From Terriglobia bacterium (lineage in GTDB: Bacteria > Acidobacteriota > Terriglobia > Terriglobales > Acidobacteriaceae), in the NCBI GenBank assembly GCA_020072585.1, contig JAIQGL010000004.1:372001-436000 (forward strand): a DNA stretch of 64,000 nt. Direction: 5' to 3'. The notes under the pieces were generated by a model, which worked only from the letters and a program-made list of their open reading frames with translations, did not search any database and was not told the DNA's origin. The translations under genes were made by a program, and so were the position numbers. Position 1 is the stretch's first letter, and the number at the start of each line of letters is the position of its first letter. Of the stretch, positions 42,498 through 54,045 are shown piece by piece.

Positions 42498-43202
42498 ATG
42501 AGCCCCGATCAACCATCATCAGTGCGTTTGCTTTTGTGCTCCCGCCAGAGCGACTCCGTGCTCTCTCTACAGGATGCCGTTTTTCGTGACTCCGGATACG
42601 CCGTGGTGGCCGCTGCATCGAACGCAGAAATTCAGGAGCACATCGAAAATAGTGACTTTGATGTGATTGTCCTGAACCATACTCTCTCCTTCAATGACCG
42701 CAAGGCGCTTGCCAGAAAAGCCAAGACGCGCAATCCTGCCACCGGGGTCCTGGTGCTGCACCATAGCGGCTGCCTGGGCAATCCTTATGTCGACCTGGCG
42801 GTGGATTCCAGGTCGGGCGTCCAGCCGATGCTGCTGGCGCTGAAGCGGGTCCAAGCCATGCAGCATGCGCGCAGCCACTACCGCAATGAGTTTGAAAGCG
42901 AATATACCGCGGTGGTGGACGCCAACCGCAACTACACCTTTGTTACCGATGGTGTCTGCAAGCTCCTGGGCTATGACCGCGCCGTGCTTCTGGATCTGCG
43001 CATTGACGATGTTGTGGCCGGCTCCACATCCGTAGCGGCCCCCTTGTTCCAGGAGTTTGTGGCCAAAGGGACGCTAACAGGCAGAATCGCTCTGCGCCAC
43101 CGGTCAGGGAAACTGGTCACGGTGAACTATTGGTCCAGGGTGGAACCTGATGGATGCATGATCGCGCGCTGGGAGCCCATGGAAGCCGCAACCACTGACT
43201 GA
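42498..43202 (+). CDS. Receiver-like/PAS protein without output domain
   Basis: 234 residues. The first ~115 resemble a response-regulator receiver (VRLLLCSRQSDSVLSLQDAVF, FDVIVLNHTLSF, GVLVLHH) but the phospho-acceptor Asp is replaced by Asn (VLNHTL), so phosphorylation is unlikely. A PAS domain follows (FESEYTAVVDANRNYTFVTDGVCKLLGYDRAVLL). No kinase or DNA-binding domain is present. It may be a partner or adaptor for another signal protein. The start at MSPDQPS is uncertain because no good ribosome site is seen. Confidence 0.75.
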   Translation: MSPDQPSSVRLLLCSRQSDSVLSLQDAVFRDSGYAVVAAASNAEIQEHIENSDFDVIVLNHTLSFNDRKALARKAKTRNPATGVLVLHHSGCLGNPYVDLAVDSRSGVQPMLLALKRVQAMQHARSHYRNEFESEYTAVVDANRNYTFVTDGVCKLLGYDRAVLLDLRIDDVVAGSTSVAAPLFQEFVAKGTLTGRIALRHRSGKLVTVNYWSRVEPDGCMIARWEPMEAATTD

Positions 43203-43207
43203 CCTAC

Positions 43208-46283
<3,076 letters not shown>

Positions 46284-46389
46284 TTTTATATCCCGAACGA
46301 AGTGAGGGAGCCCTATTGTAAAAAACACTCTTTACGCAAATACTTAACTCGGACTTTATCATTCATCGTAACGATAGGGATCCCTCGCC

Positions 46390-48102
46390 ATGCTCGGGAC
46401 TAAAGAAAATACCTTCCTTTCCGCCCGCGACTTTCTTCTCACCCATCGCGACGATTACGCCACCGCTTACGCCGGCTTTCAATGGCCGAAGCTTGAGCGC
46501 TTCAACTGGGCGCTGGACTGGTTTGACCAGATTGCCGCCGGCGATCGCCGCAACCAGACAGCGTTGTGGGTGGCCTACGAAGACGGTCGTGAGGACAAGC
46601 TGACGTTTGCGGAGCTCTCAGATCGGTCTAATCGCTTCGCTAACTACTACCAGAATCTAGGCGTGCGTCGCGGCGATCGCGTTCTACTCATGCTCGGCAA
46701 CATTCCTCCGTTGTGGGAGACCATGCTGGCCATGATGAAGCTGGGCGCAGTGATTATTCCCGCCACCACGCTGCTCACGGCGAATGATGTTGCAGACCGT
46801 ATTGCGCGCGGGCGCGTGCGGCATATTGTCTGTGCGGCCGAGCTGGCGCCGAAGATTGATGCTGCCTGCGGAAACTGTACGCGTATCGCCATCGGCGGCA
46901 AAACTCCGGGTTGGCATGAGTATGAGCAAGGCTATGCTTCGCCTGCGACATTTCAGCCTGACGGCGAAACCCGCGCCAGCGATCCCTTGCAGCTCTATTT
47001 CACCTCCGGAACCACGGCCAAGCCAAAGCTGGTAATGCATTCGCATACCAGTTATCCGGTTGGCCATCTTTCCACCATGTACTGGATCGGCATCAAGCCC
47101 GGCGACATACACTGCAACCTCTCGTCTCCCGGCTGGGCCAAGCATGCGTGGAGCTGCTTCTTTGCGCCGTGGAACGCCGAAGCCACGGTGTTTGTGATCA
47201 ACCAGTCGCGCTTCAGCGCGCGCGGCCTGCTGGACGCGATTACAGGTTGCGGCGTGACCACGTTCTGCGCGCCGCCCACGGTGTGGCGCATGCTGATCAC
47301 GGAAAGCCTCGCAGACTGGAAGGTCAAGCTGCGCGAACTGGCCAGCGCGGGTGAGCCGCTGAATCCTGAAGTGATCGAACAGGTGCGCACCGCGTGGGGG
47401 CTGACCATACGCGATGGCTACGGCCAGACCGAGACAACGGCGCAGGTCGGTAATCCTCCGGGACAGAAGTTGAAGGTCGGGGCCATGGGACGTCCACTAC
47501 CCGGCTATCACGTGCGGCTGCTCAACACGGAAAATAAAGACGCTGACGAAGGCGAGCTTTGTCTGCCGCTCAATCCGCCGCCTGCGGCGCTGATGCCCGG
47601 CTACCAGGGTGATGATGGCAATCTGATTCCGCTGGAAGGCCCGGTCTATCGCACAGGCGATGTGGTGCAGCGCGACGCCGAAGGTTACCTGACGTTTGTT
47701 GGCCGAGCCGATGACGTCTTTAAAGCTTCTGACTACCGCATCAGCCCGTTTGAAGTGGAGAGCGCCTTGATCGAACATGCTGACGTGATTGAGTGCGCCG
47801 TGGTGCCCACGCCTGATCCGTTGCGCCATGCGCTGGTTAAAGCGTTCGTCACGTTGCGCGTAGGTTGCCCGCCCTCGCGCGAGACTGCGCTCTCCATCTT
47901 CCAGCACAGCCGCAAAGTCCTGGCTCCGTATAAGCGTGTGCGGCGGCTGGAGTTTGTGGATCTGCCAAAGACGATTTCCGGGAAGATCCGGCGGGTACAG
48001 TTGCGGACGGCGGAGGCGGAGAGAGCCCAGAATGCAAGGCCAAGTGAAGAGTTTAGGGAAGAGGATTTTGGGGAGTTGATTTCTGAAACCCCGAAGCGCT
48101 AG
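46390..48102 (+). CDS. Acyl-CoA synthetase, AMP-binding (medium-chain type)
   Basis: 570 residues of the ANL superfamily: YFTSGTTAKPKLVMHSH (ATP loop, with Ala where Gly is common), DGYGQTETTAQ, TGDVVQRDAEGYLTFVGRADDVFK and the late Lys in LPKTISGKIRRVQL. ANL enzymes activate carboxylates as adenylates and transfer them to CoA; the layout (FNWALDWFDQIA, RVLLMLGNIPPLWE) matches medium-chain acyl-CoA synthetases. Substrate chain length is not readable. Confidence 0.9.
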   Translation: MLGTKENTFLSARDFLLTHRDDYATAYAGFQWPKLERFNWALDWFDQIAAGDRRNQTALWVAYEDGREDKLTFAELSDRSNRFANYYQNLGVRRGDRVLLMLGNIPPLWETMLAMMKLGAVIIPATTLLTANDVADRIARGRVRHIVCAAELAPKIDAACGNCTRIAIGGKTPGWHEYEQGYASPATFQPDGETRASDPLQLYFTSGTTAKPKLVMHSHTSYPVGHLSTMYWIGIKPGDIHCNLSSPGWAKHAWSCFFAPWNAEATVFVINQSRFSARGLLDAITGCGVTTFCAPPTVWRMLITESLADWKVKLRELASAGEPLNPEVIEQVRTAWGLTIRDGYGQTETTAQVGNPPGQKLKVGAMGRPLPGYHVRLLNTENKDADEGELCLPLNPPPAALMPGYQGDDGNLIPLEGPVYRTGDVVQRDAEGYLTFVGRADDVFKASDYRISPFEVESALIEHADVIECAVVPTPDPLRHALVKAFVTLRVGCPPSRETALSIFQHSRKVLAPYKRVRRLEFVDLPKTISGKIRRVQLRTAEAERAQNARPSEEFREEDFGELISETPKR

Positions 48103-48225
48103 CGAGGGGACCCTGCCGCCCCAATTTGTTTAAGAGTCCCGCAAACTCCCTATAGTTGATGAAATGAAAATTGCTTTCTGAAAGCTCATTGCGGCAAAAT
48201 CTCTTGGGGTTTCGGAAACCTAAAC

Positions 48226-49575
48226 GTGACTGTTTGTCGATATTGTGCGCGAAAAACGCTCTGGTTCAGTGACGTTCACAGTCGCTGCATCGAAAAGGCT
48301 CGTCAAGGCTATTCTTTCCTTGTTGCTGAAGTGGCTGCTGCCGTGAGTGCGGACAAGTCGTTTGCTAATGTTCGGCCAACCCTAGAGCGCATCAGCAACG
48401 AGCACAAAGTTCTTGCCCCTGAGATGCACGAAGCAATTAAAGAAGGTTGGGCCAACGCCGCCGACCAAATCGGCTTGGCTGGGCCATTGCATGTGGACCG
48501 ACACGCGATTATCGTACATTTCTATGAAGATGCAGGTATTACGGGGAGGGAAATCGCCAATACAAACGGATTCAAGACTGCAACATTTAGCATGATGCTC
48601 TGGCTTGTGATGACAGGCAACCCAATTGCCTCTGAACATCCGCACCCTTTTAACCTAGACAGAGACGAGATTCCTTTGAACTTTTTCGGGAGTGTTGTCT
48701 ATTACCATAAAGTCGGTATTAGGGCTTATGGAAGGACCAATCCAGGTGCAAGTGTCCAGCTTGGGCATGGCCGTTATTATCCCTTCAGTAATTTTATGAC
48801 AGAGCGAGCAGATACCGCGATGCTCAAAGAAATTGATTATGGTGGAATGCTTTTTACGACGAATAATGTATATTTTGGCGGGGAATACAAGAGTTTTCGC
48901 ATTCCGTATGACCGTATTGTTAAACTCAGGCCATATATAGACGGACTGGAAATATCTCGCGATGCCAGTGCGCAATGTGAAGTGTTCAGTGTCGTAAATT
49001 TTTGGCCTACCTGCGGCTGGCTTCTATTTAATTTAGCTCACTTCCTTGCTCAACCTGGAGCGAGGGCGCTCTATGGCGAAGAAAGAAAAATCAGTTTTTC
49101 CGGGAAAAGTCAGCCACAGGCAACAAATTCTGTGAATTCCAGTCAAGCGAAAAAATGGGATGTCTTCATCTCACACGCGAGTGAAGATAAGGACGAATTA
49201 GTTCGGCCATTAGCATCGGCTTTGAAGAATGCCAATATTTCTGTTTGGTATGACGAGTTTTCGTTAAAACTCGGAGACAGCCTGCGAAAGTCCATTGATT
49301 TGGGACTCGCTAATTCCCGTTATGGCATTGTCGTGCTCAGCAAGAACTTCTTTGCAAAGCATTGGCCCGCTCAGGAATTAAACGGATTAGCCATTAAAGA
49401 AGTGGATGGAAACAAGGTCATTCTGCCGATTTGGCACCGAGTGACATTTGAAGAGGTTCGGGCGTTTTCCCCAATACTGGCGGATAGGATCGCCGAAAAT
49501 TCCACTGTGGGGCTTGAGAGATTGGTGCAGCGGATTGTTGAAGTCTTGAAGTCGGGGCATGAAAAATTGCCATAG
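48226..49575 (+). CDS. TIR-domain protein with N-terminal Cys motif and PH-like domain
   Basis: 449 residues. Cys-x2-Cys with a further Cys (CRYCARKTLWFSDVHSRC) opens the protein, a helical part follows, then a region resembling bacterial PH/TerB-linked domains (GGMLFTTNNVYFGGEYKSFRI, PYDRIVKLRPYIDGLEI). Residues ~305-445 are a TIR domain: WDVFISHASEDKDELVRPL, ISVWYDEFSLKLGDSLRKSID, RYGIVVLSKNFFAKHWPAQEL, the last holding the Glu needed for NADase activity in TIR enzymes. This suggests an abortive-infection or stress effector. It starts with GTG, has a weak ribosome site and is AT-richer than its neighbours. No Thoeris or CBASS partner is adjacent. Confidence 0.8.
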   Translation: MTVCRYCARKTLWFSDVHSRCIEKARQGYSFLVAEVAAAVSADKSFANVRPTLERISNEHKVLAPEMHEAIKEGWANAADQIGLAGPLHVDRHAIIVHFYEDAGITGREIANTNGFKTATFSMMLWLVMTGNPIASEHPHPFNLDRDEIPLNFFGSVVYYHKVGIRAYGRTNPGASVQLGHGRYYPFSNFMTERADTAMLKEIDYGGMLFTTNNVYFGGEYKSFRIPYDRIVKLRPYIDGLEISRDASAQCEVFSVVNFWPTCGWLLFNLAHFLAQPGARALYGEERKISFSGKSQPQATNSVNSSQAKKWDVFISHASEDKDELVRPLASALKNANISVWYDEFSLKLGDSLRKSIDLGLANSRYGIVVLSKNFFAKHWPAQELNGLAIKEVDGNKVILPIWHRVTFEEVRAFSPILADRIAENSTVGLERLVQRIVEVLKSGHEKLP

Positions 49576-49650
49576 ACGGGGCTGCAACATGATTTCTTTT
49601 ACGTTCGCTCCGAGCGATGCTCAGATGGTTAGCGACAGTTTCTAAAAAGG

Positions 49651-49787
49651 CGCTCCGCTTCGCTGCGCGCTGGCCTACGGCGTAAGGAATCGTCTTTTTT
49701 ACTCCTTTACCCGGCACTTATTCCTCAGCGCGCGATGCGCGCCTCGGAAACGTGGCCGGGCTATTACCAGCCGTCCCTGCCGGGACT
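49651..49787 (+). repeat. Structured dispersed repeat, copy 2 (after the TIR gene)
   Basis: Aligns along its length with 30848-30987. The outer pair is CCCGGC/GCCGGG and the inner hairpin GCGCGC-GAT-GCGCGC (49728-49742). It begins 75 nt after the TIR stop and ends about 35 nt before the promoter of HTH gene 2. A CTGCCGGGACTTTTTTG tail could aid termination. Confidence 0.75.
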
Positions 49788-49821
49788 TTTTTGCGACTCT
49801 GAGATTATTTTGAGATTTTCG

Positions 49822-49849
49822 TTGACAATTTGTTATCTATCTCTATCAT
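49822..49849 (+). promoter_or_regulatory. Promoter of HTH gene 2
   Basis: TTGACA (49822-49827), 16-nt spacer, TATCAT (49844-49849). The ATG is only 9 nt past the -10, so the mRNA should start at or within a base or two of the start codon. The block TATCATTGAT-GACA is shared with cassette 1. Confidence 0.7.
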
Positions 49850-49858
49850 TGATTGACA

Positions 49859-50143
49859 ATGATCGCTTATTCGACTCGCGAAGCAGCCGCGAAACTGGGG
49901 GTAACACAAGCAACCCTGAGCACGTACATCAAGGCAGGGAAGATACCTCCTCCAACAATTTTGCAGATTGGGCGACGAACGGTGCATTCATGGACGGAAA
50001 GCGACATTGAGCAGGTCCGCAAACTCTTGCCGAAAATCGCCAACGGCCGGAAGACCAGGTATCAGAAGTTAAGGGAGAAACAAAAGAAGACTGGAGGAGC
50101 ACAGGCGATGGCGCCTATGCTCCAGAAGAAGAAAAAGAAGTAA
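49859..50143 (+). CDS. Small MerR/excisionase-like HTH protein, cassette 2
   Basis: 94 residues. HTH YSTREAAAKLGVTQATLSTYI, second segment TVHSWTESDIEQVRKLL, then PKIANGRKTRYQK and a Lys-rich tail (QKKKKK). It is paralogous to 29362-29628 over the whole HTH. It is predicted to bind DNA, possibly the promoter elements shared by the two loci. There is no ribosome site; the promoter spacing indicates leaderless translation. A TTG two codons upstream is an unlikely start. Confidence 0.82.
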   Translation: MIAYSTREAAAKLGVTQATLSTYIKAGKIPPPTILQIGRRTVHSWTESDIEQVRKLLPKIANGRKTRYQKLREKQKKTGGAQAMAPMLQKKKKK

Positions 50144-50153
50144 AACCTTAACC

Positions 50154-50220
50154 TAACGGGCAGCGCCCGGTGCTTGAACACCGAACGCGCCCTAACCAGA
50201 TCGCCCCGTAGGAGGGCAAC
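50154..50220 (+). ncRNA. Conserved hairpin leader, copy 2
   Basis: 67 nt, differing from copy 1 (29286-29353) at only a few positions, including one in the hexaloop (CTTGAA versus CATGAA). The stems GGGC(A)GC/GCGCCC and CGGTG/CACCG are unchanged. It ends in AGGAGGGCAAC, which places a strong ribosome site immediately before the ATG at 50221. The hairpin sits about 25 nt before that site. Confidence 0.6.
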
Positions 50221-50382
50221 ATGGCTGTTGTCAACGGTAAATTGTATTTTTCCTGGGTGCAACGTTCCCGCCTGTGCATCCCTGATCCCACCGGCATTTC
50301 AGCAAACAGCAATTGGCCAATCGCAATTCGCCAAACCTCCGCGTCTCCGCGCCTCTGCGGCGAGAATGGAGGCCGCCGATGA
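50221..50382 (+). CDS. Small protein downstream of leader 2
   Basis: 53 residues starting MAVVNGKLYFSWVQRSR. The second half is encoded by a low-complexity stretch (CCGCGTCTCCGCGCCTCTGCGG) that occurs as an intergenic repeat in many soil bacteria, so the original protein may have been cut short. The ribosome site is excellent. The stop overlaps the next ATG (ATGA). Function is unknown. Confidence 0.4.
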   Translation: MAVVNGKLYFSWVQRSRLCIPDPTGISANSNWPIAIRQTSASPRLCGENGGRR

Positions 50383-50714
50383 AGCGCATCACGGCGAGCA
50401 AAAGCAAAAAGCCCCGCAAAGTCACTCCGCGCCCCAGGCCGACGCAGACGGCTGACCCACTGCACATGATGGAGCACACGGCCGACGGCGGAAGTTTTAT
50501 CCAGTTTCCGCAGATCAAGGGTAAAAGGCTGGAAAAGATACAGCTACACACCACTGCGGAATATCACTCGATTGATCTGGATTTTGACGACTGGACAGGG
50601 CTCACCCTGAGACTTGGGCCCCGCGTTGCACTGCGCGCTACCTATTTCAACCTGATGAAAGGAAGCAAGACGGTCAAGGAAAAATGCCTGCCGGTTCACC
50701 GGGACGGGGGCTAA
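50379..50714 (+). CDS. Hypothetical basic protein, last gene of cassette 2
   Basis: 111 residues. The front is Lys/Arg-rich (KRITASKSKKPRKVTPRPRPTQ), the rest alternates strands (GGSFIQFPQIKGKRLEKIQL, YHSIDLDFDDWTGLTLRLG). GGAGG lies 7 nt before the ATG, and the start overlaps the preceding stop by 4 nt. No family is recognised; the basic front suggests nucleic-acid binding, which is inference. Confidence 0.55.
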   Translation: MKRITASKSKKPRKVTPRPRPTQTADPLHMMEHTADGGSFIQFPQIKGKRLEKIQLHTTAEYHSIDLDFDDWTGLTLRLGPRVALRATYFNLMKGSKTVKEKCLPVHRDGG

Positions 50715-51337
50715 AGCCAATTCTTTTGTGTTGCTATTTGCGGCAGGGCTGAAGCCCATGCCCTGATACCTATCAGGGGCTAAAGCCGAAGAATAGGCAT
50801 CGGGTTCTAGGTGTTTTTGGGCTTCAGTAGTCATTTTTTCATTGACAATATAGCGAACATATAACAAAATACTACACCTCGCTCAAGCGAGGGACCCGCC
50901 TGTGCGGGAGGGGATCTTTGACAATTAGCAGTCAGCACTAAGTGGTCAGCACTCAGACGAACTAAAAAGCCCAAAAGCGCGACCCTCTGCCGGATCTCTC
51001 AGCCGGAATGGGGATCAGTTGGGGAGGTTTTAGATAAGGCTTGTGTTTGCAACCTCAGTGTCTGGGGATCAGTGGGGAGGAATCGCGTAAGTCTTTTAGA
51101 AATGGGGATCGGGAGAGGGGGGTAGGGTATCGGGGAATCTCCTCATCCGTGACATCGCACGTGATCGGAAGCAACGCCTTACCGCTGACGAACGCAGATG
51201 AAACTTGATCAGACAATGACACAAAACAAAGCCAGCGCGGAGGGCAAATCGTGGAGCACACGAGTTATTCCCGATTCGGAACAGCGTTGGCGCAAATGAA
51301 GATCGGGAAGGCAAACACAGATCGGGGTGCCCCGAAA
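50715..51337. other. Repeat-rich gene-free stretch
   Basis: About 620 bp. It contains two GGGGCTAAAGCC palindromes with a GGCAGGGCTGAAGCCCATGCC unit between (50706-50795), two short hairpins (CTCGCTCAAGCGAG and CCCGCCTGTGCGGG, about 50878-50911) and a CCGCTGACGAACGCAGAT variant near 51183. Two GGGGATCAGT(T)GGGGAGG copies lie at about 51009 and 51065. No gene is convincing. Confidence 0.6.
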
Positions 51338-51814
51338 TCAGAACTTCGACTTGATTCTCTTGTACGTCGTTTGCAAGTCTTCCGGCAGCACACGCGTTTC
51401 GCCCACGGAGGTCATGAAATTTACGTCGGCAAACCAGCGCGGCAAAAGATGCATGTGAATATGGTCGGCCACGCCGGCGCCGGCCGCCTTGCCCAGGTTC
51501 ATTCCCAAATTGATACCGTCAGGGCGATAAAGTTCGCGCATCACGCCTTCCAGCCGTTGGGAAAGAGCGATCATTTCTTCCGCGGCGGGCGTGGAAAGTT
51601 TCTGCAACTGGTCAACGTGCTCATACGGCACCACCATGGTGTGGCCGGAGGTGTAAGGATAGGCGTTCAGGACCACGAAGCAGTGCTTGGCGCGATGAAC
51701 GATGAATACTTCTTCATCGTTTTTTGCCTGCACAAGGCCGCAAAACAGGCAGTTGCCCGGGTGATTGGCGGCGGTTACATAGGCATAGCGCCAGGGGGTA
51801 AAGAGGAAGTCCAT
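51338..51814 (-). CDS. HIT-family hydrolase (Ap4A phosphorylase/hydrolase-like)
   Basis: 158 residues. An N-terminal zinc pair (CLFCGLV) precedes SGHTMVVPYEHV and the histidine triad HIHMHLLPRW. The length and CxxC match the bacterial HIT group that acts on dinucleoside polyphosphates or adenylates. TPWRYAYV at the front is typical of the group. It is divergent from rpsA. Confidence 0.93.
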   Translation of the reverse strand: MDFLFTPWRYAYVTAANHPGNCLFCGLVQAKNDEEVFIVHRAKHCFVVLNAYPYTSGHTMVVPYEHVDQLQKLSTPAAEEMIALSQRLEGVMRELYRPDGINLGMNLGKAAGAGVADHIHMHLLPRWFADVNFMTSVGETRVLPEDLQTTYKRIKSKF

Positions 51815-51886
51815 TGGCCTTAAAAAAGATATCAGACGGAAGACAAGTTTTACGCGGTTTTACGCAATTTTAACGGCCCCAAACGT

Positions 51887-51915
51887 TTGACAGTGCCGTG
51901 GGCGGTTGCTATAGT
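51887..51915 (+). promoter_or_regulatory. Consensus sigma-70 promoter of rpsA
   Basis: TTGACA (51887-51892), exactly 17 nt, TATAGT (51910-51915). This is one of the best promoters in the window. Transcription should start near 51922, which leaves a 5' leader of 175-350 nt depending on the true rpsA start. Confidence 0.85.
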
Positions 51916-52197
51916 CGAAGGAGTCTTATGGCCCTTTCAGGACTGCCGTAAGATCCGGCCGCTGGTTTCCGAGTCTTCCGAATAATTTATACGGAAGCAA
52001 ATCTGCCAGTGGGACTCGGGGTCCCGAGTCCGCCTTCAGCACTACTGCCTCTCTTGAGTGAGTTCCAGCCGTGTTTTAGGTCCGTTGGCAATATAGGAAT
52101 GTTGGTCGAGCACACAGCCCGCAACGAAAATGTTTCGTCAGAAGCTGAATCCAACAGCTCAACCGATTCCGCACAGTCCTACGAAAACTCAACCACT

Positions 52198-53952
52198 ATG
52201 TCCGGGAATCAATCTCAAACTCAATCTCCTGAGCAGCCCATCGCGGGCGTGACTCATAAAGAAGAAACGCATATGGACGATTTCGCAGCCGCTCTTGAAT
52301 CGTACACCTTGGAAACCGAGCCGGCGCCCAGTGAAGACAATGTCTTCAAAGGCACCGTCATCAAGATCACCGCAACGCATGTTGTCGTCGACATCGGCTT
52401 CAAGTCAGAGGGCCTTGTGCCCATTGCTGAAGTCACCGATGCTCATGGCAACGTGAAGTTCCAGCCGGGCCAGGAAATTGAAGTGATGGTCCAGCGCGGT
52501 GAGAATGAAGAAGGCTCCGTTCTGCTTTCGCATGAACGGGCTGAGCGCGTACGGGTGTGGGAGAACATTGAGAAGGCATATCACTCCAAGGAAGCCATAA
52601 AAGGCACCGTGGTGGAGCGGGTGAAAGGCGGGGTCTCCGTAGACATCGGCGTAAAAGCGTTTATGCCAGGATCGCAGGTGGATATCCACCCGGTGCGCAA
52701 CCTGGAAACGCTGAAAGGCCACGAGATTGACGTTCGGGTCATCAAGCTCAACAAAAAGCGCGGCAACATAGTCGTCTCGCGCAAGGCGATCATGGATGAA
52801 GAAATCGCCTCCAAACGCGGCAAGACCCTGGAACATCTGGAAGAAAACGCCATCATGACCGGCACGGTCAAGAACCTTACCGATTACGGCGCTTTCGTGG
52901 ATCTGGGCGGCATTGACGGCCTGCTCCACATCACGGACATGTCCTGGGGGCGGCTCACGCACCCGCGCGACCTGGTCCATGTGGGCGACCAGATCCAGGT
53001 TAAAGTCCTGAAGTTCGATCCGGAAAAGCTGCGCGTTTCACTCGGCTTCAAACAGCTCACGCCTGATCCCTGGCTTGACGCTGCGGAACGCTATCCGATT
53101 GGCGCCCGCGTAAAAGGCCGCATCCTGAGCGTGACTGACTACGGCGCTTTCGTGGAGCTGGAGCAGGGCATTGAAGGTCTGGTCCATGTGAGCGAGATGT
53201 CATGGTCCAAGCGGATGAAACATCCTTCCAAGCTGGTAAACGTTGGCGATGAGATTGAATGCGTTGTGCTGAACGTGAATTCCAACGAACGCCGCATCTC
53301 TCTGGGCCTCAAACAGCTTGAATCGAACCCCTGGGAACGGCTGCATGAGAAGTATCCCATTGGCTCAACCGTGGAAGGCCGTGTTCGCAACCTGACCGAC
53401 TTCGGCGCATTTATCGAAATTGAAGATGGCATTGACGGGCTGGTCCACGTAAGCAACTTGAGCTGGACCAAGCGCGTGAAACATCCTTCTGAAGTACTGA
53501 AAAAAGGCGAGAAGGTAAAAGCCATTGTGCTGGGCATTGAGCCGGAACAGCGGCGCTTGTCACTCGGCGTGAAACAGCTTCAGCCGGATGCCTGGGAGAG
53601 CTTCTTCCAGACGCATCGGATTGGCGATGTTGTCCACGGCAAGGTGCTTCGGTTGGCGCAGTTCGGCGCATTTGTTGAAATCGCGGAAGGCGTGGAAGGC
53701 CTGTGCCACAATTCTGAAGCCACAGACTCAACTGGCTCCGGAGTAAAGCTGGAATCCGGCCAGGAGCACGACTTCAAAATTATCAAGATGAACGCCGAGG
53801 AAAAGAAAGTTGGCCTGAGTCTGCGTGCTGTTGGTGAAGAAGCCAGCCGCGCCGATGTGGAAGCGTATAAACATCCCGCTTCCAGCGCCAGCGCCACCAC
53901 TACCCTGGGTGACATCATCAACTGGAAGCGTGCGGGCAACGATCAGGATTAA
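52198..53952 (+). CDS. rpsA: 30S ribosomal protein S1
   Basis: S1 recruits mRNA to the 30S subunit. Six S1 motifs are visible: GTVIKITATHVVVDIGFKSEG, GTVVERVKGGVSVDIGVKAF, GTVKNLTDYGAFVDLGGIDG, GRILSVTDYGAFVELEQGIEG, GRVRNLTDFGAFIEIEDGIDG and GKVLRLAQFGAFVEIAEGVEG. The open frame runs from 52009; ATGs lie at 52099, 52198 and 52273. None has a good ribosome site, which is common for rpsA. 52198 is a compromise and the front 25 residues are low-complexity. 52273 (MDDFAAALESY) would give the more family-like N-terminus. Confidence 0.93.
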   Translation: MSGNQSQTQSPEQPIAGVTHKEETHMDDFAAALESYTLETEPAPSEDNVFKGTVIKITATHVVVDIGFKSEGLVPIAEVTDAHGNVKFQPGQEIEVMVQRGENEEGSVLLSHERAERVRVWENIEKAYHSKEAIKGTVVERVKGGVSVDIGVKAFMPGSQVDIHPVRNLETLKGHEIDVRVIKLNKKRGNIVVSRKAIMDEEIASKRGKTLEHLEENAIMTGTVKNLTDYGAFVDLGGIDGLLHITDMSWGRLTHPRDLVHVGDQIQVKVLKFDPEKLRVSLGFKQLTPDPWLDAAERYPIGARVKGRILSVTDYGAFVELEQGIEGLVHVSEMSWSKRMKHPSKLVNVGDEIECVVLNVNSNERRISLGLKQLESNPWERLHEKYPIGSTVEGRVRNLTDFGAFIEIEDGIDGLVHVSNLSWTKRVKHPSEVLKKGEKVKAIVLGIEPEQRRLSLGVKQLQPDAWESFFQTHRIGDVVHGKVLRLAQFGAFVEIAEGVEGLCHNSEATDSTGSGVKLESGQEHDFKIIKMNAEEKKVGLSLRAVGEEASRADVEAYKHPASSASATTTLGDIINWKRAGNDQD

Positions 53953-53984
53953 TTTCCTTGAAAGAGCTCTGCTAAAAACATAAA

Positions 53985-54017
53985 GGTCGTCCCAAATTGG
54001 GACGGCCTTCTTTACTT
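53985..54017 (+). terminator. Terminator of rpsA
   Basis: Stem GGTCGTCCC/GGGACGGCC (one G-T pair) with loop AAATT, followed by TTCTTTACTT, 32 nt after the stop codon. Confidence 0.85.
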
Positions 54018-54045
54018 CCTGCAAAAAACTGTTTTCGTAAAAAAA

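Noticed and set aside
48226-49575. Thoeris or CBASS system around the TIR gene
   Set aside because: No ThsA-like, cyclase or Argonaute gene lies within the flanking sequence; only the structured repeat and HTH cassette are adjacent.
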